DNA from: Amycolatopsis sp. NBC_01480
Lineage (GTDB): Bacteria > Actinomycetota > Actinomycetes > Mycobacteriales > Pseudonocardiaceae
DNA length: 64,000 bases
NCBI RefSeq assembly: GCF_036227205.1
Contig: NZ_CP109442.1
Coordinates: forward strand, 4,774,001 to 4,838,000
Direction of reading: 5' to 3'
A model generated the notes under the pieces. It saw only the letters and a program-made list of their open reading frames with translations, did not search any database and had not been told where the DNA came from. The position numbers and the translations under genes are program-made. This document shows positions 1 to 8,807 of the stretch, in pieces (the stretch's first letter is position 1; each line of letters opens with the position of its first letter).

Positions 1-477
1 TCGGAGCTGCGGGACCTCAATCCGGTGATCGACGTGGAAGACCTCAGCCTGATGCTGTCCGAAATGGACAACGGGGTGCTCGCCAGCTACCAGCAGTGCC
101 ACTACACGCCCGATTATTGGCGCAACTACACCGTGATCGGCGACGAGGGGCGGATGGAGAACTTCGGCGACGGCATCTCCGGCGACGACGCGGTGATCCG
201 GGTGTGGAACCGCGCGAGATCGGGCTACCGCGCCGAAGGCGACCTGAACATCGCGGTCCCACCCAAACCCGGCGGCCTCCACGGCGGCGCGGACGCGGCG
301 CTGGTCACGGAATTCCTGCGGTTCGTCGCCGAGGGCGGGTCGATCGAGACGTCACCGGTTGCCGCCCGGGAAGCGGTCGCCGCGGGCGTCGCCGCGACCA
401 CGTCACTGCGCTCGGGCGGCGGCGCGGTCGAGGTGCCGCCACCGGACCCGGCGCTGGTCCGGTACTTCGAGCTCTGA
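1..477 (+). CDS. Gfo/Idh/MocA-family oxidoreductase, C-terminal part (5' end outside window)
   Basis: The frame is open from base 1 and ends at TGA 475-477, so the N-terminal NAD(P)-binding half lies to the left of the window. What is visible is the alpha/beta C-terminal domain of this family: a YxPDYWRNYTVIG-type strand followed by a loop reading GDEGRMENFGDG, and a closing segment with SIETSPVAAREAV, typical of family members that end by describing the 'additional' substrate loop. These enzymes oxidise or reduce sugars, inositols and similar polyols in the cytoplasm. The substrate cannot be told from this fragment. No downstream partner is tight: the next gene is 218 bases away on the other strand. 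Confidence 0.75.
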   Translation, partial: SELRDLNPVIDVEDLSLMLSEMDNGVLASYQQCHYTPDYWRNYTVIGDEGRMENFGDGISGDDAVIRVWNRARSGYRAEGDLNIAVPPKPGGLHGGADAALVTEFLRFVAEGGSIETSPVAAREAVAAGVAATTSLRSGGGAVEVPPPDPALVRYFEL

Positions 478-544
478 CTACCTGACTCTCCCGCTACCTG
501 GCTCTCCCCGCCCTCCTTGCTGCTGCCCCGGGCCGCGGTCGGGC

Positions 545-597
545 GCAGCGGATGACGCTTTCCCCGCGCTGAGCGAGGCGGAAGCGTCATCCGCTGC
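545..597. repeat. Inverted-repeat element, copy 1 of 3
   Basis: Perfect 16-bp arms (GCAGCGGATGACGCTT at 545-560 and its complement at 582-597) surround a 21-base spacer. The same arms occur at 23415-23465 and 28023-28069 and nowhere else that I found. It lies between two convergent genes (ends at 477 and 695), so it could form a terminator-like hairpin, but its sequence conservation among the three copies points to a dispersed palindromic repeat. Confidence 0.8.
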
Positions 598-603
598 ATC
601 GAT

Positions 604-694
604 CAGCGGGGGAGCGGGGGCGGGGGAGCGGGGGCGGGGGAGCGCGACGCGGCGGGGGAGGGGGGGGAGCGCTAGGCGGCGGGGGAGGGGAGCG
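604..694. repeat. G-run tandem repeat in the convergent intergenic gap
   Basis: About 90 bases are made almost only of GGGGGAGCGGGGGCG-like units, with runs of five to eight G on the plus strand. It fills the space between repeat copy 1 and the stop codon of the dioxygenase gene. Such runs can form G-quadruplexes. No coding potential is seen. Confidence 0.65.
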
Positions 695-1507
695 CTACCG
701 GACCGGACGCAGCACGTAGTCGCAGGTCAGGGTGCGGAGTTCACCGTCCTGTTCAAGCTGGTGCACCGAATCCGCCGGGACCGAGCCCTCGGTGACACGG
801 GTGATCCGCGGGTCTCCCGCGAAGTGGACCTGGTGGGTGAGGGTGTGGAAGCCGTCGCCGCTGACGATCGCGTGGATGTGCAACGGGCGCTCGTCGGCTC
901 GGTCGAGGGTGGCCAGCAGGTCGGAGAGCCGGCTGCCGGGCGCGGCCACCCGTTCCAGGCCGGGCACGATCGTGCGGTACTCGTACCGGCCCTGCTCGTC
1001 GGTGCGGATCTTGCCGCGGAGCAGGTGCTCGGGCAGGTCCCAGTCGGGAAGTTCCAGCGGGGCCACCATTTCCGGCGTCAGATCGGAGTAACTGCCCTCG
1101 GCGGTGGCCTGCCAGACGTCCAGCAGCGCCCCCGCCACGGGCTCGCCGTAGGTCGACCGGACGGTGCCCGAGACGACCAGCGGCTCACCGGGCTCGTCGG
1201 CGCGCATCGGCAGGACGGCGGGATTGGGCAGCAGCGGCGCGCCGGGGGCGTAGGCCGGGCCGGGCATGATCCAAGCCGTGGCGCCGTCCTTCTCGGGGTT
1301 CGCGTACGCCTGCCCGAAGGCGGCGGTCTGCACCGGGAAGCCGAACAGCAGCAGGGCCGCGAGCGAGAACTCCTTGGCCTGCACGGATTCCTCGATCCAG
1401 CCGACGGCCGCGTCGAACTCGGCGGGGGTCACCGCGTGTTTGGTGACCACGTCGGCGACGGCTTGCTGCAGATCGTTGAAGACCACGGTCAGACGGTCGT
1501 TGTGCAT
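695..1507 (-). CDS. Intradiol ring-cleavage dioxygenase (catechol/hydroxyquinol 1,2-dioxygenase type)
   Basis: The product has 270 residues, slightly short for a catechol or hydroxyquinol 1,2-dioxygenase. These cytoplasmic non-haem Fe(III) enzymes open the ring of a catechol or hydroxyquinol between the two hydroxyls. Residues 1-95 form the helical N-terminal domain. The catalytic beta-sandwich follows, with a GxPVxGAxLDVWQAxxxGxY motif whose Tyr is an iron ligand, a second Tyr in GRYEYRTI, and the His pair in RPLHIHAIV. All four iron ligands (two Tyr, two His) are therefore present. The gene is divergent from a MarR regulator with a palindrome between them, so induction by an aromatic acid or phenol is likely. 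The exact substrate is unknown. ATG start; its RBS is GGAAAAGGAATCC-like. Confidence 0.9.
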   Translation of the reverse strand: MHNDRLTVVFNDLQQAVADVVTKHAVTPAEFDAAVGWIEESVQAKEFSLAALLLFGFPVQTAAFGQAYANPEKDGATAWIMPGPAYAPGAPLLPNPAVLPMRADEPGEPLVVSGTVRSTYGEPVAGALLDVWQATAEGSYSDLTPEMVAPLELPDWDLPEHLLRGKIRTDEQGRYEYRTIVPGLERVAAPGSRLSDLLATLDRADERPLHIHAIVSGDGFHTLTHQVHFAGDPRITRVTEGSVPADSVHQLEQDGELRTLTCDYVLRPVR

Positions 1508-1565
1508 GAAGGATTCCTTTTCCCGGGCAGCGGACGACTTAACTATTTAACTCAACCTACTCCGA

Positions 1566-1589
1566 GATGACTTAATGGTGCAAGTCATC
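1566..1589. promoter_or_regulatory. Perfect inverted repeat, probable MarR operator
   Basis: GATGACTT (1566-1573) and AAGTCATC (1582-1589) are exact complements separated by 8 bases. The site lies 34 bases before the MarR start and 58 bases before the dioxygenase start, in an AT-richer stretch (TTAACTATTTAA at 1540-1551). Binding by the adjacent MarR protein to control both genes is inferred. Confidence 0.6.
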
Positions 1590-1623
1590 GGTTAATCGCT
1601 GAAGTCAATCGTGGTACTGTCCG

Positions 1624-2097
1624 GTGATGACGAGCACCGAGGAGCCGCAGTGGCTCACCGCCGAGGAACAGGGCGCCTGGCTGGCGCTGAGCAGCCTGGT
1701 GATGAAGCTGGACGTGGCCCTCGACACCCAGCTGCGACGCGACGCCGGCCTCGGCCACTTCGAGTACACCGTGCTCGCGTCCCTGTCGGAGGCGCCCGGG
1801 CGGACGCTGCGGATGAGTGAGCTGGCGATGCTCGCCCACGGCTCCCTCCCGCGCCTTTCGCAGGCCGTCGCCCGGTTGGAGAAACGGAATTGGGTACGGC
1901 GCGCGCCCGACCCCGCCGACGGCCGCTACACCCTCGCGACCCTCACCGAAGAAGGCCTCGACAAGGTCGTGGCCACGGCGCCGGGCCACGTCCGGGAGGT
2001 GCGGCGGCTGATCTTCGACCCGCTCGGCAAGACCCAGGTGCAGCAGCTCGCGACCATCGGGCACCGGGTGATCCGCGCGATCGACGCCGCGGACTGA
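1624..2097 (+). CDS. MarR-family transcriptional regulator
   Basis: This 157-residue protein has the usual MarR length and layout. A helix pair for dimerisation comes first (around WLALSSLVMKLDVALDTQL), then a winged helix-turn-helix with LxxSELAMLAHGSLPRLSQAVARLEKRNWVRR at about residues 66-98 and the wing DPADGRYTLATLTEEG. Such proteins bind palindromes as dimers and release DNA on binding phenolic ligands. It is divergent from the ring-cleavage dioxygenase with an exact inverted repeat between, so it probably controls that gene and itself. The start could be the GTG at 1624 or the ATG at 1627; they differ by one residue. Confidence 0.92.
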   Translation: MMTSTEEPQWLTAEEQGAWLALSSLVMKLDVALDTQLRRDAGLGHFEYTVLASLSEAPGRTLRMSELAMLAHGSLPRLSQAVARLEKRNWVRRAPDPADGRYTLATLTEEGLDKVVATAPGHVREVRRLIFDPLGKTQVQQLATIGHRVIRAIDAAD

Positions 2098-2213
2098 ACG
2101 GCCCGACGACAGTTGTCGCCCCGCCGCGATCGCGCAGTCGGCAATCGTCGGCTGCGCCGGGCCGTTCCACCGAGCGAGAATTCCGGTGTCCCCAGGCGAA
2201 ACCGGAGGTTACG

Positions 2214-2609
2214 GTGGAGTTCATGTCGCAGGAGCACGTCGGCGCGATGAACGAGTTGCTGGCTGCTTCCGAAGAGGTGGCCGCCGCGGCGAAGGAGCTG
2301 TCGCGCGAGTACGTGCTCGCGTACGAGCTGACCGACGGCCCAGTGGACGGCGCGACCGTGTACTGGCAGCTGCGGCTCAGCCCCGAAGGCACGGCGTTCA
2401 CGCTCACCCCCGCTCCGCAAGCGGATCTTTGGCTCCGCGGTGACTGGCGCAGTGCGTTGACGTCCATGGCCAACAGCCGTAACGGCGACAGCGAGAGCGA
2501 CAACAGCCTGACTCCCGAGGGCGACTTCGAATCCTTCATGGCGGCGGTGGGCGAACAGTTCGCCGTCGCCCGGAAGGTGGCCACCATCCCGGCCACCTTC
2601 CCCGTCTGA
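2214..2609 (+). CDS. Small SCP2 sterol-binding-like protein
   Basis: The product has about 131 residues. GTG 2214 is chosen because GGAGG lies at 2203-2207, a normal distance; an in-frame ATG at 2223 is the alternative. The order of strands (VYWQLRLSPEGTAF, LTPAPQADLWLRGDWRSALTSM) and the closing segment resemble SCP2 sterol-carrier domains, where a D-x-x-hydrophobic-x-GD turn precedes helices lining a lipid pocket. The assignment is by pattern only. It ends 25 bases before the peptidase gene on the same strand, so the two may be cotranscribed. Confidence 0.55.
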   Translation: MEFMSQEHVGAMNELLAASEEVAAAAKELSREYVLAYELTDGPVDGATVYWQLRLSPEGTAFTLTPAPQADLWLRGDWRSALTSMANSRNGDSESDNSLTPEGDFESFMAAVGEQFAVARKVATIPATFPV

Positions 2610-2634
2610 GCGGCCCCGGCAGAAAGAGGACATC

Positions 2635-4604
2635 GTGGAAGACCTGGAAACCACGGCGGCGTACCGGAAAGTCACGGCCCACCTGCGCGCGTGGCACGAG
2701 CCGGCGTTCGGCCGGCCGCACGCCTTGCGGGAGCCGCACGTGACCCGTGACGGCGAGCGCGTGGTGGTGACCGGCGCGGTGCTCGACGACCTGACCGGAC
2801 TGCCCAGAACGGCCGTGTACACCGCGGTGAACGGTGAACTCCGCGCGGTGTCCGCCGGGCGCGGGTCGGCGCGAGGGGCCCGGTTTTCCCCGGACGGCAG
2901 CCGGCTCGCGTTCCTCGCCGACCGCCGCGAGCCCGGCGTTTCCCAGCTGCACCTGCTCCCGGACGGCGGGCTCGGCGAGGCGCGGCCCGCACCCGAGGTG
3001 CCCGGCACCGTCGAGTACGCGCACTGGTCCCCGGACGGCACCGCGATCCTGCTCGGCGTTGCCGGGCTCGGCGCGGAGCTGTCCGGCGGCCAGGGCTCGG
3101 GCACGAACAGCAAGCGGAAGACGGAGAAGCCGTCGTGGTTCCCGGTGGTCGAAGACGGGACCGACGCCGGGGCCTGGCGCAGCCTCTGGGTTTACACACC
3201 GGCCACCGACACGCTGAAGCGCCTTTCGCCGGAGGGCTTGAACTGCTGGGAAGCCGGCTGGTGCGGGCCGGACCAGGTCGTCGTGATCTCGTCCGAGGAG
3301 CCGGGGGAGGACGCCTGGTACACCGCGCGCCTGCGGCTGATCCGCGCCGACGGCGGGGTGCGTGAGCTGCTGAGCAGCACGGTCCAGCTCGGCCTGCCGG
3401 CGGGCTCGCCGGACGGCGCCCAGGTGGCGGTGGTCGAAGCCGTGTGCAGCGACCGCTGGCTGGTGGCCGGCGACCTGCTGCTGATCGACCCGGCCACCGG
3501 CGAGGTGCAGCGAATCGACACCGGCGGCACCGACGTCACCCAGGTCGAATGGCTGGACGCGGATCGGCTCGGCTACCTCGGGCAGCGGCGGCTCGACTCG
3601 GTCGCCGGGATCGTCGCGGACGGCAAGGCGCGCGAGGTGTTCACCACCGAATTGTCTTGCAGCGGCGGCAGTTTCTACGCCCACGGCGCGTTCACTTCGG
3701 ACGGCCGGGTGCTGACCGTGCAGGATTCCTACGAGCTGCCGCCGCAGCTGGTGCTCGAGGGCGAGAGCGGTCGCGAGGTGCTCGCGTCGGTGGCGCATCC
3801 GGGCACCGGTTACCTGAACTCGGTCGGTGGCCGGGCCGAGACGGTCACCTGGACCGCGCCGGACGGGCTGGAGATCGACGGGATCCTGTGCCGCCCGACC
3901 GGCGACGGGCCGTTCCCGCTGGTGGTCAACATCCACGGCGGGCCGATCTGGTCGTTCCAGAACTCCTGGTCGATGCGCTACCCCTGGGTGCCGCTGCTGG
4001 TCGTGCAGGGCTACGCGGTGCTGAGCCCCAATCCCCGCGGCAGCAGCGGCCGGGGCCAGGAGTTCGCCGGCCACGTCGTCGGCGACATGGGCGGCGCCGA
4101 CACCCACGACTACCTGTCCGGCATCGACGCGCTGGTCGAGCGCGGCGTGGTGGACGGCGCGCGGGTCGGGCTGATCGGCGGCAGTTACGGCGGGTTCATG
4201 TCGTCCTGGCTGGTCACCCAGGACTCCCGGTTCGCCGCCGCGGTGCCGATGTCGCCGGTCACCGACTGGTACAGCCAGGGCTTCACCAGCAACATTTCGG
4301 CCTGGGGCAACCGTTTCCTCGACGCCGACCCGGAAACCGCAGGCAGCCGGGCGCACACGCGCAGCCCGGTGCTCCACGCGAGCAAGGTCCGCACCCCTTG
4401 CCTGAACGTGGCCGGCGCGCTCGACCGCTGCACGCCGCCGGGCCAGGCCCGGGAGTTCCACCAGGCCCTGCTCGCCCACGGCGTGTGCCCTCGGTGCTGG
4501 TGATCTACCCGGAGGAAGGCCACGGCGTGCGCGCGTATCCCGCGCAGATCGACTTCCTCACGCGGGTCCTCCAATGGTTCGACCGGTATCTGCTGGCCGG
4601 CTGA
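2635..4604 (+). pseudogene. S9 (prolyl oligopeptidase-type) peptidase, frameshifted near the 3' end
   Basis: GTG start at 2635 follows AGAAAGAGGA. The first 600 residues are a normal S9 peptidase: a beta-propeller with repeated FSPDGSRLAFLAD-like blades, then an alpha/beta hydrolase domain with the nucleophile in GGSYGG (Ser517) and the Asp region AGALDRCTPP. At 4483-4487 the run GTGTG carries two extra bases compared with the reading expected from the family. The frame then stops at TGA 4501-4503. Continuation in the next frame (VLVIYPEEGHGV... to TGA 4602-4604) supplies the catalytic His and the last strand and helix. As written, the protein lacks its His. It is either a recent pseudogene or a sequence error. 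Confidence 0.85.
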
Positions 4605-4652
4605 AGCCCGGCCGGCCGCGACAGTCCCCCGCGACCGGCCGTCCGGTTCGGT

Positions 4653-6311
4653 TCAGAACCCGTCGGCGACACCCTCCCGGCGTGGCCCGGTGCAGGTGCT
4701 CAGGCTGCCGTCCTTGGCGCGCCAGGCCATTTGGTAGGTGCCCATGTGGTAGTCGTACTCGGGCAGCGGGTTGGTGAGCACGCCCAGCTTGGCCAGCCCG
4801 GCGGGCACCCCGGCGGCGACCCGGGATTCGACGGAGATCGTGTGGTCGTCCTCGTACGGCAGGCAGCGCGGGGCGTCGTCGGCGGCGTACGGGTCCATGC
4901 CGAAGTCGAGGATGTTCGACAGCACCTGCGGCACGGTGCAGTGCACATTGCCCGGTGAGCCCAGCGAAAGCCACGGTTTGCCGTCTCGCAGGACCATCGT
5001 GTTGGACAGGATGGAGCGCATCCGCCCGCCGCCGGTTACCCAGCCCTCGATCGGCGAGGCGAGGCTGTTCATCCAGTGGCTGCCGACCATCGGCACGCCG
5101 CCGACGACCTCGCCGGGGATGCCGCCGCTCTGCAGGGTGTTCATCATCTGCACCCAGTTGCCCTGCTCGTCGACGATTGCCAATTCGCAGCTGCCGGCCG
5201 GCTGCTTCGACGCTCCCGTCGCGGCCATCGCGGGGACGCCGCGGGTCAGCTTGACGTGCTCGGTGAGGTCGACGCGGGCCTTGGCGTTGCGCAGGATGTC
5301 CGCGAAGCCCTTGATCAACGCGGGCGAGGTGAGCGGGCCGGTGGTGTCGCCGAAGAGGTCGGGATCGTTGAGCAGCCCGGTTTCGTGCGCCGCGCGGCGC
5401 AGGGCGTGCGCGAGGTAGTACAGCGCCTCGGCGTTCTCCGACCAGTGGCCGATCGAGGTGATGCCGAGTTCGTCGAGGATGCCCAGCACGATCTGGCAGT
5501 AGATGCCCTGGCGTTCCGGCGCGGACTGCTGCACGATCGTCGTGCCCTTGTGCTCCCAGCGGTGCCCGGCGGTCCACCGCGGCGGAATCGCGGTGAGGTG
5601 CTCCAGCTTCACCGGCCAGCCGAGTTCGTTGCCGCGCGTGACGAAGTCCTGCGCCCACTTGCCGGTGAGGAAATAGTCAGGGCCGTCCGCGGCGAGGTTC
5701 CGCAGGGTTTCGGCCAGTTCCGGCTGCGCCCAGCGGTCGCCGGCCTGCGGCAGGTGCCCGCCCGGGGTGAAGTGCTTGCGCCCGGATTCGGTGTAGAGGA
5801 AGAAGTCCACGGTCTGCGCCAGCACCAGGTGCTCGAACGAGGTGACCTCGTGCCCTTCCTCGGCCCAGTGGACCGCGGGTTCGCACAGCCGCTCCCACGG
5901 CAGCGTGGCGTACCGCTCGTAGAGGGCCTTCATCCCGGGCATGAACCCGGGTGTGACTGCGCGCGGGCTGCCGGGCACGGCCGCGTACAGCCCCTTCCCG
6001 GCTGGGACCGGCGCGAACGGCGCGAGCCCGGGCACGATCCGGCCCATGCTGTTCAGCTCGGTCACTTCGCCGGTTTTCGCGTCGTGCACCAGCGCGGTGA
6101 CGGTGCCGGTGTGGTTGGTCATGTCCTGCTGGACGACCGCCTGCACCAGCGAGCCGGCGATGGCCGCGTCGACCGCGTTCCCACCCGCGCGCATCGTGTC
6201 CAGCATGGTCTCGGTGACGATCCGGTGCTGGCTGGACGCCACGGCCCGCTTGCCGGTCACGGTTTCCTTCGGCCCGACCCGGCCCGGCCGGGCTGCAATG
6301 GTGCCGGTCAT
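4653..6311 (-). CDS. Gamma-glutamyltransferase-family (Ntn-hydrolase) protein with Ser at the nucleophile position
   Basis: The start is ATG 6311, since GAGGAGG lies at 6313-6319 and residues further upstream do not look coding; this gives 552 residues. Family signs are RAVASSQHRIVTETML and AGGNAVDAAIAGSL near the N-terminus, the middle maturation site, and the late GGGRMRSILSNTMVL and LGSPGNVH motifs. These proteins self-cleave to a large and small subunit and use the new N-terminal Thr to hydrolyse or transfer gamma-glutamyl or related amides. Here the Thr of the usual T-C/T-H motif is Ser374 (GSCELAIVDEQGN). No signal peptide is seen, so it is probably cytoplasmic and may act on an amide other than glutathione. 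It is divergent from the hydrolase at 6452. Confidence 0.85.
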   Translation of the reverse strand: MTGTIAARPGRVGPKETVTGKRAVASSQHRIVTETMLDTMRAGGNAVDAAIAGSLVQAVVQQDMTNHTGTVTALVHDAKTGEVTELNSMGRIVPGLAPFAPVPAGKGLYAAVPGSPRAVTPGFMPGMKALYERYATLPWERLCEPAVHWAEEGHEVTSFEHLVLAQTVDFFLYTESGRKHFTPGGHLPQAGDRWAQPELAETLRNLAADGPDYFLTGKWAQDFVTRGNELGWPVKLEHLTAIPPRWTAGHRWEHKGTTIVQQSAPERQGIYCQIVLGILDELGITSIGHWSENAEALYYLAHALRRAAHETGLLNDPDLFGDTTGPLTSPALIKGFADILRNAKARVDLTEHVKLTRGVPAMAATGASKQPAGSCELAIVDEQGNWVQMMNTLQSGGIPGEVVGGVPMVGSHWMNSLASPIEGWVTGGGRMRSILSNTMVLRDGKPWLSLGSPGNVHCTVPQVLSNILDFGMDPYAADDAPRCLPYEDDHTISVESRVAAGVPAGLAKLGVLTNPLPEYDYHMGTYQMAWRAKDGSLSTCTGPRREGVADGF

Positions 6312-6451
6312 GTTCCTCCTCGGTACGACGAATGACGGACGGTCTCCAGCATTCGCCTGGCCATGGTCGCGGTCTGTGGCCGAGTGTCGCGAATTGGCTG
6401 TGGCCGCAGCGACGATCGTCAAGACTGAGGCTCCCGACGAGAGGAGTGACC

Positions 6452-7336
6452 GTGGTGGACGACGCCCCGGAGGGGGAGCGTTATCCGGTGCCGGACGGGC
6501 AGCTGCTGCTGCACCGCGCCGGCACGGGCGGCCCGGCGGTGGTGTTCCTGGCCGGCGGCGGGATGTACGGCCTGCACTACTGGAACCTGCACCAGCAGGT
6601 CGCCGAGTTCACCACGAGCGTGGTGTACGACCGCCTCGGCACCGGCTGGAGCGACCCGGTGCCGCTCCCGCGCACCGGCACCCAGGTCACCGATGACCTG
6701 CGGGAACTGCTGCGCGCCGCCGACGTGCCCGGCCCTGTGGTCATGGTCGGGCATTCGCTGGGCGGGCTGTACGCGCGCCACTACGCCAAGCGGTTTCCCG
6801 GCGCGGTGGCCGGGTTGGTGCTGCTCGACCCCACGCACGAGAACCTGCCCGCCTACCTGCCCGAGGAAGAGGCCCGGCGGCTCGAGGAGCTGAACCCCGC
6901 CGACCTGTTCCCGGCGGACCGGATCGACGCGACGCGGGAGCTGTACCGGAAGGTCTTCGGGCGCGCGTTCGCCGATTGGCCGGCTTGGCTCCGCGACGCG
7001 CTGCTGGACCGGAACCTGAGCCCGGGCGGCTTCCGCCGCGGGCTGCTGGAAGCGTCGAACCTCTGGGCCCTGTTCACCGAAGTCCGCGACGCCGGGCCGG
7101 ATCCCGACGTGCCGACGATCATCCTGACCGCGATGGGCGCCGACGCGTTTGCCGAGGAGCTGACGCCGCCGGGGATGGCCGAGCGGAACGAGCGCAAGAA
7201 CCGGATGTACGAAGACGTCGTCACCGCGTTGGCACAGGGCGAAAACCGCCGGATCGAGGACGCCGGGCACTCCGGTCTCGCCTGGGTCCGGCCGGACGCC
7301 GTCCTGCAGGCGATCCACGACGTCCTCGGGCGCTGA
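6452..7336 (+). CDS. Alpha/beta hydrolase
   Basis: About 294 residues. The frame is open further upstream, but GAGAGGAG at 6439-6446 sits at RBS distance from GTG 6452 or 6455, so one of these is the likely start. Fold features appear in order: an oxyanion region with FLAGGGMYGLHYW, the nucleophile elbow GHSLGG, a cap domain with many acidic and Arg residues, the Asp region after the strand IILTAMG, and the catalytic His in EDAGHSGLAW. The family covers esterases, lactonases and C-C hydrolases, and the substrate is not evident. It is divergent from the GGT-like gene and 124 bases before a FAD oxidoreductase on the same strand. Confidence 0.85.
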   Translation: MVDDAPEGERYPVPDGQLLLHRAGTGGPAVVFLAGGGMYGLHYWNLHQQVAEFTTSVVYDRLGTGWSDPVPLPRTGTQVTDDLRELLRAADVPGPVVMVGHSLGGLYARHYAKRFPGAVAGLVLLDPTHENLPAYLPEEEARRLEELNPADLFPADRIDATRELYRKVFGRAFADWPAWLRDALLDRNLSPGGFRRGLLEASNLWALFTEVRDAGPDPDVPTIILTAMGADAFAEELTPPGMAERNERKNRMYEDVVTALAQGENRRIEDAGHSGLAWVRPDAVLQAIHDVLGR

Positions 7337-7345
7337 CCCGGCTAC

Positions 7346-7355
7346 AGATGTCGCG
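7346..7355 (+). promoter_or_regulatory. AGATGTCGCG motif upstream of the FAD oxidoreductase
   Basis: The 10-mer AGATGTCGCG lies 106 bases before the ATG at 7461. Its exact complement occurs at 10068-10077 and shorter matches (ATGTCGCG) at 10044 and 10125, all before the transporter gene. The PucR regulator lies between these two promoters, so I read these as its candidate binding sites. This is inference. Confidence 0.4.
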
Positions 7356-7460
7356 TCACGCCGATCGCGGACTTGACGGTTGCAGGCTGTTCCCGCGGCC
7401 CCGGCGAACGACACTGGGGTCGTCCGTGAGTGCACGGGGATCGCAGGGAGGACGGTGGCC

Positions 7461-8759
7461 ATGAGCGCGGATGCCGTGGTGGTGGGCGCGGGGGTGATCG
7501 GCTCGTCGATCGCGCTGGAGCTGGCCCGGGCCGGGCGCCGGGTGGTGGTGCTGGACCGCGCGGGCGGGGCCGGGCTGGGCTCGACGAGCGCGTCGAGTGC
7601 CGTGGTGCGGTACAACTTCTCCACCCTCGCCGGGGTGACGGCCGCGTGGGAGGCACACTTCTGCTGGTCGGCCTGGCGCGAGCACCTCGGCCACGACGTC
7701 GGCGACCTGGCGCGGTTCGAACGCAGCGGCCTGGTCATGCTCGACGTGGACGCGGCCCCGCGCACCGGCTGGCTGCCGCTGTTCGAGCAGGTCGGCGTGC
7801 CGTACGAGGAATGGGACAGCGCGACGCTCGCCGAGCGGGTGCCGGGCCTGGACCCGGGCCGGTACTGGCCGCCCCGCCGGATCGACGACGACCGGTTCTG
7901 GGCCGACGCGCCCGGCACACTCGGCGGGGTCTACACCCCCGATGCCGGTTACGTCACCGATCCGCAGCTGGCGGCGCAGAACCTGGCCGCCGCCGCGGCC
8001 GCGGAAGGCGCCGAATTCCGGTTCCGCAGCACGGTGACGGCGATCGAATCCACCGGTGGCCGGGTCAGCACCGTCGTGCTCGCCGACGGTTCGAGGATCT
8101 CCGCGCCGGTGGTGGTCAACGCCGCGGGCCCGTGGTCCGGCAAGCTGAACGCGCTGGCCGGGGTCGGCGCCGACTTCACCGTCGGGGTGCGGCCGCTGCG
8201 GCAGGAGGTCGCGCACGTCCTCGCGCCGGAGGGCTATCACCCGGCCGGCGGCGTCGGGCCCTCGGTCGCCGACGTCGACCTGGGCACGTACTTCCGCGGC
8301 GAGGTCGGCGGCGGGCTGCTGATCGGCGGCACCGAGCCGGAATGCGACCCGCTCCAGTGGCTCGACGACCCCGACGACGCGAACCCCAACCCGACCATGG
8401 CGGTGTTCGAAGCGCAGGTGACGCGGGCGGCGCGGCGGCTGCCCGGGCTGCGCGTGCCGAACCGGGCCCGGGGCGTGGTGGGGGTCTACGACGTCGCCGA
8501 CGACTGGACCCCGATCTACGACCGCACCGGGCTGCCCGGGTTCTACGTCGCGATCGGCACCAGCGGCAACCAGTTCAAGAACGCCCCCGTGGTCGGGCGG
8601 CTGATGACGGCCCTGATCGACCAGGTCGAGGCCGGAGCCGACCACGACGCGGAACCCGTGCAGTACAAGGGGGTCCACACCGGCCTGGCCGTCGACCTCG
8701 GTGCCTTCTCCCGCAAGCGCGACCGCAACAGCGGCAGCTCCGGCACGGTGATGGGCTGA
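7461..8759 (+). CDS. FAD-dependent amine/amino-acid oxidoreductase (DAO family)
   Basis: ATG 7461 is preceded by GGGAGG at 7446-7451 and gives 432 residues. The N-terminal dinucleotide fold reads VVVGAGVIGSSIA followed by the acidic residue of the FAD ribose site (VVVLDRAGG). The C-terminal part contains the substrate-domain strand GVVGVYDVADDWTPIYD and the second FAD contact GLPGFYVAIGTSGNQFKNAP. Together these match the sarcosine oxidase/glycine oxidase-like DAO family, which oxidises secondary or primary amines and amino acids to imines. The neighbouring PucR regulator, MHS transporter and peptidase suggest uptake and breakdown of a nitrogen compound, possibly a modified amino acid. Confidence 0.9.
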   Translation: MSADAVVVGAGVIGSSIALELARAGRRVVVLDRAGGAGLGSTSASSAVVRYNFSTLAGVTAAWEAHFCWSAWREHLGHDVGDLARFERSGLVMLDVDAAPRTGWLPLFEQVGVPYEEWDSATLAERVPGLDPGRYWPPRRIDDDRFWADAPGTLGGVYTPDAGYVTDPQLAAQNLAAAAAAEGAEFRFRSTVTAIESTGGRVSTVVLADGSRISAPVVVNAAGPWSGKLNALAGVGADFTVGVRPLRQEVAHVLAPEGYHPAGGVGPSVADVDLGTYFRGEVGGGLLIGGTEPECDPLQWLDDPDDANPNPTMAVFEAQVTRAARRLPGLRVPNRARGVVGVYDVADDWTPIYDRTGLPGFYVAIGTSGNQFKNAPVVGRLMTALIDQVEAGADHDAEPVQYKGVHTGLAVDLGAFSRKRDRNSGSSGTVMG

Positions 8760-8807
8760 AATCCTCTACTGTGGACCGCAGGCAGCAGCCGAGCGGAAAG
8801 GGATGCC

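Noticed and set aside
7356..8678. Long open frame antisense to the FAD oxidoreductase
   Set aside because: Shadow frame; the forward frame has full FAD motifs and an RBS.
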